Notes: generated by a model from the letters alone, not told the origin. DNA of 7,142 bases from Syntrophomonas sp. (GCA_003558625.1 PWPP01000046.1:1-7142), one strand, 5' to 3'. Positions 1 through 5,527 are shown, numbered from the stretch's first letter. Translations and numbers: made by a program.

Positions 1-230
1 AATATAGCTCCAATTCCTATTTCATGTCCTTGATCCCCCTGGTGGAGAACAATGGCAATGATGGGAATAATAGATTCGGGCAAGGCCGTTCCCACCGCAG
101 CCAGTACACTGCCTACGGCTCCCTCAGACAGGTTTAGCTTTTTACCCAGCCATTCTACTCCGTTAACAAAAAGTTCTGCCCCGGCTAAAATGACTCCCAG
201 GCTTAAAATAAGAATGACAAAGCTGCCCAT
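1..230 (-). CDS. Sodium/calcium exchanger (CaCA) family antiporter, N-terminal part
   Basis: Only the first 76 codons are inside the window; the gene continues past base 1. The start is an ATG at 230-228 with GGAGG at 236-240 and a five-base spacer. The peptide opens with a hydrophobic helix (about residues 3-22) carrying an acidic residue in an AGAELFVNG context. A second hydrophobic segment follows with AAVGTALPES at about residues 44-53. This matches the first alpha repeat of the calcium:cation antiporter superfamily, whose glutamate (here E52) lies in the ion site. Family members are membrane proteins that exchange Na+ or H+ for Ca2+ or a related cation. The archaeal NCX motif is GTSLPE; here Ala replaces the Ser, so the ion preference may differ. 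The gene starts 15 bases after the stop of the PHP gene on the same strand, so the two are probably co-transcribed. Family assignment is fairly secure; substrate is unknown. Confidence 0.8.
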   Translation of the reverse strand, partial: MGSFVILILSLGVILAGAELFVNGVEWLGKKLNLSEGAVGSVLAAVGTALPESIIPIIAIVLHQGDQGHEIGIGAI

Positions 231-245
231 AATAACCTCCAGCTT

Positions 246-1010
246 CTAAGATGAAATGGATCGGATATATGGTTTCCGCAGCGTAAATGAAGTTATTTTC
301 TTATACCCTGTTTTCTTCAATAATTGATACACTGCCTCCAAGCCTTCCCCTACCTGTTCCGGGTGATGAGCATCTGACCCCACCGTAACCGGGATATCTA
401 GTTGAAACATTGCCTGCACAATATCCCCGGAAGGGTATATTTCCTGAATCGGTTTTCTTAACCCGGAGCTGTTTATCTCCACCACAATATTATGGTCTTT
501 TATCACCTTTAAAAGCGGGAGGGCAAAATCAAGGATATTGTGCTTTAGTGGTCGGTGCCCCCATATTTTGATCAGGTCTATGTGACCCAAAATATCAAAA
601 TAACCGGTTTTAACTGCATCCTGTAATAATTGGAAATAACGTTCATACAGAAGATCCAGATCCCACTCATCATAAACCTGTTTATAATCGGGATGATCAA
701 AGCCCCATCCTTCAACAAAATGCACCGATCCGATGATATAGTCATAGTACCCGGAACGGATTAGTCGCTCAGTTTCTTCTTCCCGTCCCGGAATAAAATC
801 GATTTCCAAACCTATTTTAATGGGAATACCAACATGTTGACGAAACTCTTTGATAAGGGCCCAATCAATAGATCCGGCAAATTCTCCGTGTTCACATAAT
901 CCGATTTCTTCCAGGTTTCTTTTTTTGGCTTTATCCAGGTGTTTTTGTATCCACCCCCTGGTATATTGGTATTCACCATGAGACAGGACATGGACATGAT
1001 AATCTAACAC
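246..1010 (-). CDS. PHP-domain phosphoesterase, histidinol-phosphatase (HisJ/HisK) type
   Basis: A 254-residue cytosolic protein of the polymerase-and-histidinol-phosphatase fold, about the length of HisK-type enzymes that dephosphorylate L-histidinol phosphate. Using the start at 1010, likely metal ligands are visible in family order: H5 and H7 (DYHVH), E40/H41 (CEHGEF), E69 (GLEID), H97 (GSVHF), H143 (LGHID) and D213/H215 (GSDAHH). I prefer the GTG at 1010-1008: the protein then begins MLDYHVH as in relatives, and a TAGGTG ribosome-binding sequence lies about nine bases upstream. An in-frame GTG at 1022 adds four residues but has poor spacing. No other histidine genes are in view. The neighbours are an ASKHA activator upstream and an antiporter downstream, so the true substrate could be another phosphate ester. 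Fold is well supported; substrate is inferred from family resemblance. Confidence 0.85.
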   Translation of the reverse strand: MLDYHVHVLSHGEYQYTRGWIQKHLDKAKKRNLEEIGLCEHGEFAGSIDWALIKEFRQHVGIPIKIGLEIDFIPGREEETERLIRSGYYDYIIGSVHFVEGWGFDHPDYKQVYDEWDLDLLYERYFQLLQDAVKTGYFDILGHIDLIKIWGHRPLKHNILDFALPLLKVIKDHNIVVEINSSGLRKPIQEIYPSGDIVQAMFQLDIPVTVGSDAHHPEQVGEGLEAVYQLLKKTGYKKITSFTLRKPYIRSISS

Positions 1011-1022
1011 CGGTTTTAACAC

Positions 1023-1223
1023 CTACCCTTTATCTTTTTTTTATGGAGTGCCCTTTCCAACCAAATCGCCTGGGTTCCGTGATCAGTAACCATCCCTTGA
1101 CCGGTAAGATTGCATCTAGCTTCCCACCTATTCCTCATAAATATACCCCTGAGAGACCTTATACCTCAAGGGCTTCTTTTCCGCGGCTTTACAGGTCGTT
1201 TAAACACAGATCCGGTAAATATT
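1023..1223 (-). promoter_or_regulatory. Unexplained pairing-rich intergenic region upstream of the PHP gene
   Basis: About 200 bases lie between two same-strand genes with no convincing ORF. On the minus strand, CCCTTGAG (1172-1165) pairs with CTCAGGGG (1153-1146) in an 8-bp hairpin with an 11-base loop. The same 5' arm could instead pair with TCAAGGG (1100-1094), or GCCCTT (1173-1168) with AAGGGC (1055-1050), so the folds are mutually exclusive. Weak promoter-like elements are TTGAGG (1169-1164) with an 18-base spacer to TATATT (1145-1140), and a TATAAT at 1244-1239 with no -35. It could be a 5' leader with a regulatory fold, a small RNA, or simply untranslated spacer. I tried to match it by eye to common riboswitch cores (TPP, FMN, SAM, cobalamin, glycine, c-di-GMP, T-box) and saw no match. 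Confidence 0.35.
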
Positions 1224-1240
1224 TTATTCAGTTACCGGAT
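1210..1240 (-). repeat. Inverted repeat spanning the stop codon of the ASKHA gene
   Basis: Nine-base perfect arms, ATCCGGTAA and TTACCGGAT (1210-1218 and 1232-1240), flank a 13-base loop that contains the TAA stop of the ferredoxin/ASKHA gene (1226-1224). There is no U-run after the stem on the minus strand, so it is not a standard intrinsic terminator. It may be a 3' stabilising or processing hairpin that separates expression of the ASKHA and PHP genes. A further copy of the CCGGTAA heptamer occurs at 1101-1107. Confidence 0.5.
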
Positions 1241-3065
1241 TATAAAAATTCAAATAGGCCAGATACTTCTCTTGAAAGTTTCGTTGCAGGGAAAGTTCTA
1301 CATGAGACACTTTTTCTTCTATCTTAACCGCCTGTGTTCTTTTTTCTTCAGATAATAAAGCCATCATAGCTCCCGCTGCTGCAGAATTGCCGACATTTTT
1401 TATCATATCCACTGGTACGGGAGGCAACAGCCCAATCGCAATCGTATTTTGGGGGTCCATATAGCTTCCAAAGGTCCCGGCCATAAAAACCTGGTGCAAA
1501 TCCTTATAGCTTAAACCTTCCTGTTCCAATAACATCTCTATGCCGGTCCTGATTGCTGCCTTGGCTAATTGGACCTGGCGGACATCTTCCTGGGTAAAAA
1601 ACAACGGGCCCTGTTCCTCTTCTCCTGCAACCAGGATGATACAATTGCCTGCACCGGTGGTTTTTATATCGTGGTCCAAATGGGCGTCACTTGTTATATT
1701 TCCGTTTTCTTCCAGGGTTCCATTTCGCAGCAGGCAGGCACAAAGATCAATAACTGCTGACCCGGATAAGCCCCGGGGTTTATCTTCCCCCAAAACATTA
1801 AAGATTAAGGTATGGTTTTCCAGGGTTACCCGTTCAATGGCCCCTGGGCCCATTCTCATGCCACAGGATATAGCACCGCCTTCAAAAGCCGGTCCCGCTG
1901 CAGCTGAGGCTGCCAGCATTTTTCCTTTATTATATAGCAATATTTCGCAGTTAGTACCCATATCGATAAATAAAAACCTGCTATGTTCATCCATAGCTTC
2001 AGCGAGATAGACCAGGCTTCCTACCAAATCAGAACCAACAAAGCTTCCCACCTGAGGCAAGAGAATCAATTCCGCTAAAGGATGGGCTTGGAGGCCGGCT
2101 TCCCCTGCCTTCATGTTAAACTGTCCTTTAAATAACCCGGTGTAGGGTGATTGGGCAAATCCTCTTACCTCTAAGCCTAATAAAAAATGGAGCATGACCG
2201 GGTTCCCCACCACCACGATTTTATATATGCTTTGCGGGCATAAAACGATTTCATGTAGCATTGCCTCGATCATACTGTTGATATTGTTGACCAGAATCTG
2301 ATGCAAGTCTTTATAGCCATCATGGTGATCCTGACAATAAGATATGCGGGATATAATATCTTCCCCATATACCCTCTGCATATTATTCATGGCTCTGACT
2401 GCCACCGTTTCTCCCTGGTTTAGATTCGCCAGGGCGGTAAATAGCGTGGTGCTGCCCAGATCAATGGCCAAACCGAACAATTCCTTTTGTTTATCGGTGA
2501 TATGTCTCACTTCATTTTGGTCATAAACTACTGCAAATAGTTCAATGGCTGGTCTTCCTGCCCGATCCAGGTAGTTTAGTTTGTTTAGAGTAGGTGGCAA
2601 TATTCTGATGCTGCAATTCGGCAGTGCTTTCTGGATCCGGGTTAACATTGGAATGGGTGCCTCTTTTTCCAATCCCGGTATAAAAAAGCTGATACTTTCA
2701 ACATTCAACTGGGGTTTAAAATCTCGGGCTAATATGATCGGACTCTTCCTAATACCCGGTTTGACTTCCCGATCCCCTGGTTCCAGATAAACTGTTAACG
2801 GGCCTGTAATATGATGCAAACAGGCTAAGCAATAACCCAGCTTGATTTCATCGGGTAACAAATGCTTAAGCTCTTCTGCTTTTACAGGTCCTCGTTCTCC
2901 CTCAATTTTTAGTTTGCATTTCCCACAGGTGCCTCTTCCACCACAGACACCAGGAATCTGGCCGCCTGACAGTTGGACTGTTTCCCAAAGGTTTTTCCCT
3001 TTCAGGGTATGAAATTTGTAGGTTTTTTCCTGGTCCACCAGGGTTAAGGTTACATATTCCGACAT
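1224..3065 (-). CDS. 2Fe-2S ferredoxin/ASKHA ATPase, RACo/RamA-like corrinoid-activating protein (DUF4445)
   Basis: A 613-residue protein with a plant-type 2Fe-2S domain at the N terminus. The cluster ligands are C41, C47 and C50 (GVCGGRGTCGKC) and C82 (LAC). A linker and middle domain (about 100-195) follow, then an actin-like ASKHA ATPase domain from about 197 to 575: phosphate-1 GLAIDLGSTT (198-207), phosphate-2 FIDMGTN (366-372) and adenosine motif VFMAGTFGSY (526-535). This is the architecture of RACo-type reductive activators, which use ATP to drive an electron onto an inactive cob(II)alamin protein, restoring cob(I)alamin for methyl transfer. The ATG at 3065 has TAGGAGAT upstream (AGGAG at 3072-3076). 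It starts 18 bases after fdhD ends, indicating one operon. No corrinoid protein or methyltransferase is in the window, so the partner is unknown. Unlike RamA of methanogens, the iron-sulfur domain is N-terminal and of the 2Fe-2S type. Confidence 0.88.
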   Translation of the reverse strand: MSEYVTLTLVDQEKTYKFHTLKGKNLWETVQLSGGQIPGVCGGRGTCGKCKLKIEGERGPVKAEELKHLLPDEIKLGYCLACLHHITGPLTVYLEPGDREVKPGIRKSPIILARDFKPQLNVESISFFIPGLEKEAPIPMLTRIQKALPNCSIRILPPTLNKLNYLDRAGRPAIELFAVVYDQNEVRHITDKQKELFGLAIDLGSTTLFTALANLNQGETVAVRAMNNMQRVYGEDIISRISYCQDHHDGYKDLHQILVNNINSMIEAMLHEIVLCPQSIYKIVVVGNPVMLHFLLGLEVRGFAQSPYTGLFKGQFNMKAGEAGLQAHPLAELILLPQVGSFVGSDLVGSLVYLAEAMDEHSRFLFIDMGTNCEILLYNKGKMLAASAAAGPAFEGGAISCGMRMGPGAIERVTLENHTLIFNVLGEDKPRGLSGSAVIDLCACLLRNGTLEENGNITSDAHLDHDIKTTGAGNCIILVAGEEEQGPLFFTQEDVRQVQLAKAAIRTGIEMLLEQEGLSYKDLHQVFMAGTFGSYMDPQNTIAIGLLPPVPVDMIKNVGNSAAAGAMMALLSEEKRTQAVKIEEKVSHVELSLQRNFQEKYLAYLNFYNPVTE

Positions 3066-3083
3066 GATTATCTCCTAATTACA

Positions 3084-3794
3084 TCAGCTACAGACTCGTT
3101 GCGGATGAGTATAAATATTAAACCTCTGTTCCCGGGCAAAACCAATGAGCGTAACACCTTCTTTTTCGGCGCATTCCATGGCTTTCGTGCTTATTGCTGC
3201 TCTAGAAACCACAATTTTCGGGCCCATGGCGATAAGTTTGTTAATAATTTCATGGGTGATACGGCCACTGCTGAGGAAGATCTTGTCCTCTAAAGTGATA
3301 TTATTCATAAAGCATTTACCAAAAATCTTATCTACTGCATTATGGCGGCCAATATCTTCCCGGGTTAAGAGTATTTCCCGCCCTTTTGCAATGCTCATCA
3401 CATGCACTCCCCCGGTTTGAGTATGTAATTCAGAGCTTTTTAGATGGGTTTGCATCAGAAAAAGCACATCTTCTGCCTTTACCGGGCGGGTTATAAAAGT
3501 CTTTCGCCCCCTGGGATATCTATTTAAAGAAGGCTCGGTTGCTATATTTATATTAACCTCATACCCTTTGATCTCAATCTTCTTAATATCCCTGCAAGAA
3601 TGGATTTTTCCTTTTAAGGCCAGGGAACCCAGCATCAATTCATCTAAATGAGTGGGAGTACAGTAAAAAGCGGCATAGTATTTTTCATTGACCGTAAGAT
3701 CCACTTTTTTTTCCACAATCATCAAATCGGTAATTTCCCCAATTCCCTGTTCCTTGTCAAAGCGGTAGATTTTATTATACGTTGCTTCTATCAA
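3084..3794 (-). CDS. fdhD: FdhD family protein, formate dehydrogenase accessory factor, lacking the CXXC motif
   Basis: FdhD carries sulfur from a cysteine desulfurase to the Mo/W-bis-pterin cofactor of formate dehydrogenases. Family signatures are clear in the C-terminal half: HTQTGGVH, REDIGRHNAVDK, LSSGRITHEI, VVSRAAIST and a GFAREQRFNIYTH tail. I choose the TTG at 3794-3792 because GGAGGT (3806-3801) sits six bases upstream; that SD lies inside the longer version that begins at the ATG at 3815 (243 residues). The short form is 236 residues. Just before the HTQTGGVH segment, where FdhD proteins usually carry a SSCGxCG-like CXXC loop, this protein reads RGRKTFITRPVKAED, with no cysteine. 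Its cysteines (Cys45, Cys67, Cys161, Cys208 and Cys235 in the short form) lie elsewhere. Sulfur transfer may therefore be altered or absent. It is followed after 18 bases by the ferredoxin/ASKHA gene. Family assignment is firm; catalytic competence is not. Confidence 0.9.
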   Translation of the reverse strand: MIEATYNKIYRFDKEQGIGEITDLMIVEKKVDLTVNEKYYAAFYCTPTHLDELMLGSLALKGKIHSCRDIKKIEIKGYEVNINIATEPSLNRYPRGRKTFITRPVKAEDVLFLMQTHLKSSELHTQTGGVHVMSIAKGREILLTREDIGRHNAVDKIFGKCFMNNITLEDKIFLSSGRITHEIINKLIAMGPKIVVSRAAISTKAMECAEKEGVTLIGFAREQRFNIYTHPQRVCS

Positions 3795-3818
3795 GATCCC
3801 ACCTCCATTTTTCATGAA

Positions 3819-3841
3819 ATTATATATTTCATTCTATTATA
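3819..3841 (-). promoter_or_regulatory. Candidate promoter for the fdhD operon
   Basis: On the minus strand there are two perfect TATAAT hexamers, at 3841-3836 and 3824-3819, between the upstream terminator and the TTG start of fdhD. Neither has a recognisable -35 at 16-18 bases. A promoter is expected here because the preceding terminator should end upstream transcription; which hexamer is used, if any, is not decided by sequence. Confidence 0.3.
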
Positions 3842-3871
3842 AATTAGCCATTTAATATATCTCCCCATACA

Positions 3872-3897
3872 AAAAAGGCGGTTTTAACCGCCTTTTT
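3872..3897. terminator. Bidirectional intrinsic terminator between the small membrane protein gene and fdhD
   Basis: GGCGG (3877-3881) and CCGCC (3888-3892) form a stem around TTTTAA, extended on both sides by an A-run and a T-run of at least five bases. Read on the minus strand it begins about ten bases after the stop of the 109-residue membrane protein gene and ends in a U-run, so it terminates that gene. It is symmetric enough to work on the plus strand too. Confidence 0.85.
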
Positions 3898-3906
3898 GTT
3901 TTACCT

Positions 3907-4236
3907 TTATTCTGTTTTGGTTTCTGCCATTAAAGCAAAAGCAAAAATGAAAACCAGGGCAAATGAACTTAACAAAGCAATCGATGCCAGAGTCCAATCT
4001 CCTGTTGCTATTACGGCTGCATTACCCTGACCGTAAAGAACATTCAGGCCAACCAGTCCTAATCCGGTAATAATATATACGATCTTTTTTGCTCCTTTAG
4101 CCAGCTGTTGTTTTTTGGCAAAAGAACAAAATTTCAGAAATATATAGGTTGTCACAAGAACTAATCCTATCTGTACCAACGGGTTGGAATACAGGGACCC
4201 ACCGTCTCCTGCTGCTGCTCCTATAATAGTTACCAC
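3907..4236 (-). CDS. Small three-helix membrane protein, function unknown
   Basis: I do not recognise this 109-residue protein. It starts with a GTG at 4236-4234 preceded by AGGGGGGTGA (4250-4241), giving a seven-base spacer from the G-run. Three hydrophobic segments are visible: about 19-38, 51-68 and 81-104. The loop between the first two (KKQQLAKGAKK, 41-51) is strongly basic and likely cytoplasmic, which puts the N terminus outside and the short acidic tail (ETKTE) inside. There is no cleavable signal peptide and no conserved metal or catalytic motif; the single cysteine (Cys37) is at the end of helix 1. It appears to be a single-gene unit with its own terminator and a possible TTGACA -35 upstream. 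Clear SD, membrane pattern and terminator make it a likely real gene; the role is unknown. Confidence 0.72.
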   Translation of the reverse strand: MVTIIGAAAGDGGSLYSNPLVQIGLVLVTTYIFLKFCSFAKKQQLAKGAKKIVYIITGLGLVGLNVLYGQGNAAVIATGDWTLASIALLSSFALVFIFAFALMAETKTE

Positions 4237-4566
4237 CTTTTCACCCCCCTTTTAATAATTCGTGTTCATTGAAGCTCCATATCTTGTTGTCAAATCGATA
4301 ATCTGAATATCACGACCCATTTTGCTCTGTAATTGTATTCTCTAAAAATTATGTTATTCCTTCTCAATAAAAAATTTTTTTTATTTATTTGAAGGAAAAC
4401 CAGTCAGGATTTACTGACTGTCCGGCTCCAACAATAAATAATAAATCCTTAACCACAAGACCCACGGAAATACAGAAAAAATTTATGCTCCGGCAAAAAA
4501 AACCGGGTTATTCTTATGACAGTTACAACATTATCACAGACCAACTACACAGCCAACGACAACAAC
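4237..4566. other. AT-rich divergent intergenic region
   Basis: No supported gene lies in this stretch between the minus-strand membrane protein gene and rnpB on the plus strand. On the minus strand TTGACA (4293-4288) is a perfect -35; the best -10 at 17 bases is only AATGAA (4270-4265), so this is a weak promoter call for the membrane protein gene. An A6T8 tract (4369-4382) is a likely bend. A 7-bp hairpin, CAGTCAG/CTGACTG (4401-4407 and 4414-4420), has a six-base loop; on the minus strand it is followed by only a short T-run, so it is at most a weak terminator. Confidence 0.4.
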
Positions 4567-4595
4567 TTTACTTTCCTAAATATAGCCTGTATAAT
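4567..4595 (+). promoter_or_regulatory. Promoter of rnpB
   Basis: TTTACT (4567-4572) and a perfect TATAAT (4590-4595) are separated by 17 bases. The predicted start point is near 4602, just ahead of the P1 helix of the RNase P RNA at 4612, which is where such a promoter should be. Confidence 0.7.
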
Positions 4596-4609
4596 TTAAA
4601 TTTGGAAGA

Positions 4610-4954
4610 TAAGCAAGTAAATCAGATAGTCGCAGGTATTAAAACCTGAGGAAAGTCGGAGCTCCGCAGGGCAGGGTGCTGGATAACGTCCAGTGGGGGC
4701 AACCCTAAGGCTAGTGCCACAGAAACAAACCGCCTGGCAGCAATGCCCGGTAAGGGTGGAAAGGTGAGGTAAGAGCTCACCAGCGATTAGGTAACTACTC
4801 GGCTCGGTAAACCCCACCCGGAGCAAGACCAAATAGAGGAACTATGAAGTTGCCCGCTTCGTTCCCGGGTTAGGTCGCTAGAGATATCTGGTAACAGGCA
4901 TCCAAGATAGATGGCTATCCAATACAGAACTCCGCTTACAGATTTACTTGCTAT
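4610..4954 (+). ncRNA. rnpB: RNase P RNA, bacterial class A
   Basis: Catalytic RNA of RNase P, which removes the 5' leaders of tRNA precursors. The ends pair perfectly as helix P1: AGCAAGTAAATC (4612-4623) with GATTTACTTGCT (4941-4952), 12 bp. Conserved blocks appear in the correct order: GAGGAAAGTC (4648-4657), the GGGCAGGGTGCTGGATAACG segment, ACAGAAACAAACCGCC (4719-4734), GGTAAGGGTGGAAAGGTG (4749-4766) and ACAGAACTCCGCTTA (4924-4938), the 3' strand of the catalytic core. These blocks and the total length of about 345 bases fit class A, the usual form in Clostridia, rather than the class B of bacilli. It has its own promoter and stands alone between divergent and downstream protein genes. 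ORFs crossing it on either strand are chance readings. Confidence 0.96.
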
Positions 4955-4988
4955 CATTCATACCTCCGCTGGGGGCACAGTATGAATG
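4955..4988 (+). terminator. Hairpin immediately after rnpB, possible terminator or processing signal
   Basis: CATTCATAC (4955-4963) pairs perfectly with GTATGAATG (4980-4988), nine base pairs. The loop region can pair further (CTCC with GGGG around GCT). It begins right where the P1 helix ends. The following bases, TTGTTCCTG, are only a weak U-tract, so termination efficiency is uncertain; an RNA 3'-processing role is equally possible. Confidence 0.5.
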
Positions 4989-5225
4989 TTGTTCCTGAAA
5001 AATGCATATAGCGTTTAATTATGCTATATATGGGGCACATTTTCATGTCATTCATGCTAACTAAAAGATTGTTTACCTCTTTTTTTCGACAAAATAGCTA
5101 TTATTTTTCCCTCTATTTCCCTTTCCATTCCCTTCCTGCAAGCCTCATAATGTCAATAATACCGCCCTTTATACATCATAAAAATAGACGGTATATAGTT
5201 GTTATGTTCACACCTTAAAAATGGT

Positions 5226-5241
5226 TGTGAAGCTCGTCACG
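5226..5241. promoter_or_regulatory. CRP/FNR-family-like operator
   Basis: TGTGA (5226-5230), six bases, TCACG (5237-5241): nine of ten positions match the CRP consensus half-sites. Its centre is about 87 bases upstream of a start point expected from the TATGAT box, within the range used by distal activator sites. CRP/FNR-type regulators are common in clostridia. The inner bases can also form a CTCG/CGAG hairpin, so an RNA explanation remains possible. Confidence 0.4.
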
Positions 5242-5292
5242 AGAGCAAAATATACAATAAAAATAACAAAATCATTCTAAGCTAGAGAAAAA

Positions 5293-5314
5293 TATCACAT
5301 AATATTATATGATA
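5293..5314. promoter_or_regulatory. 22-base near-palindrome, candidate operator
   Basis: The half-sites are TATCA-C-ATAAT (5293-5303) and ATTAT-A-TGATA (5304-5314), perfect inverted repeats except for one position in each half. The dyad covers the candidate -10 box TATGAT at 5308-5313, the arrangement expected of a repressor site. The AT-rich composition raises the chance of coincidence, but two mismatched columns in 22 is unusual. Confidence 0.4.
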
Positions 5315-5364
5315 GTAATTAAGAAAAATGGTTCGTCTAACATTGATAATATGAAAGGAGGATA

Positions 5365-5430
5365 ATGAAATCAGCAAGGAAGTTGAGCGGCTTTTTCCTT
5401 GTAATACTTTTAACGATAAAGGTTTTGTAA
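5365..5430 (+). CDS. Possible 21-codon hydrophobic leader peptide
   Basis: An ATG at 5365 follows AAAGGAGG (5354-5361), as strong an SD as that of the transporter gene downstream, though the spacer is only three bases. The peptide starts MKSARKLSG and continues as a run of hydrophobic residues (FFLVILL) to a TAA at 5428-5430, like a tiny single-helix membrane peptide. It lies about 100 bases upstream of the MFS gene, inside its likely leader transcript. The sequence AAAGGAGGAT recurs exactly at the MFS ribosome binding site (5511-5520). It may be a leader peptide, a small membrane protein or a chance ORF. In another frame, 5355-5489 is also open but has no start until an ATG at 5434. Confidence 0.35.
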   Translation: MKSARKLSGFFLVILLTIKVL

Positions 5431-5527
5431 ATATGATAGCAGCTTGTCTCCCCAGAGATTTTTTATGCCAGACTTTATTGTGTTATTAGGTTGTTATTAT
5501 TAAATCCCAAAAAGGAGGATTTTTAAG

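Larger units (their letters stand above)
4989..5364 (+). promoter_or_regulatory. Long upstream region of the MFS gene with operator-like palindromes
   Basis: No supported gene is present. A 7-bp hairpin ATATAGC/GCTATAT (5006-5012 and 5023-5029) follows rnpB. A pyrimidine-rich tract runs from about 5075 to 5140. TGTGAAGCTCGTCACG (5226-5241) matches the CRP-type consensus TGTGA-N6-TCACA at nine of ten positions. A 22-base near-palindrome occupies 5293-5314 and overlaps TATGAT (5308-5313), a five-of-six match to a -10 box; the -35 at 17 bases (GAGAAA, 5285-5290) is weak. Transcription for the downstream MFS gene plausibly starts near 5320, giving a leader of about 200 bases. Confidence 0.4.

Noticed and set aside
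1043..1355. Plus-strand open frames across the gap between the PHP and ASKHA genes
   Set aside because: No ribosome binding site, and they run antisense into the ASKHA gene end; the gap is better read as non-coding.
4389..4649. 86-codon open frame on the plus strand upstream of rnpB
   Set aside because: It starts with a TTG without a ribosome binding site, contains the rnpB promoter and overlaps the 5' end of RNase P RNA by about 40 bases; the composition is not protein-like.
4596..4832. 78-codon open frame on the minus strand
   Set aside because: It is antisense to the conserved core of RNase P RNA; the coding appearance comes from the structured RNA.
5021..5218. 65-codon open frame after rnpB
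   Set aside because: No ribosome binding site, Phe/Ser/Pro-rich from a pyrimidine-rich tract, and no recognisable motif.
5445..5466. TCTC-CCCA-GAGA followed by a T-run in the MFS leader, attenuator-like
   Set aside because: The stem is only four base pairs, too weak to act as a terminator on its own.
5355..5489. Open frame overlapping the leader peptide in another frame, fairly protein-like in composition
   Set aside because: It has no start codon before an ATG at 5434, which lacks an SD; it might be a gene remnant but cannot be supported.
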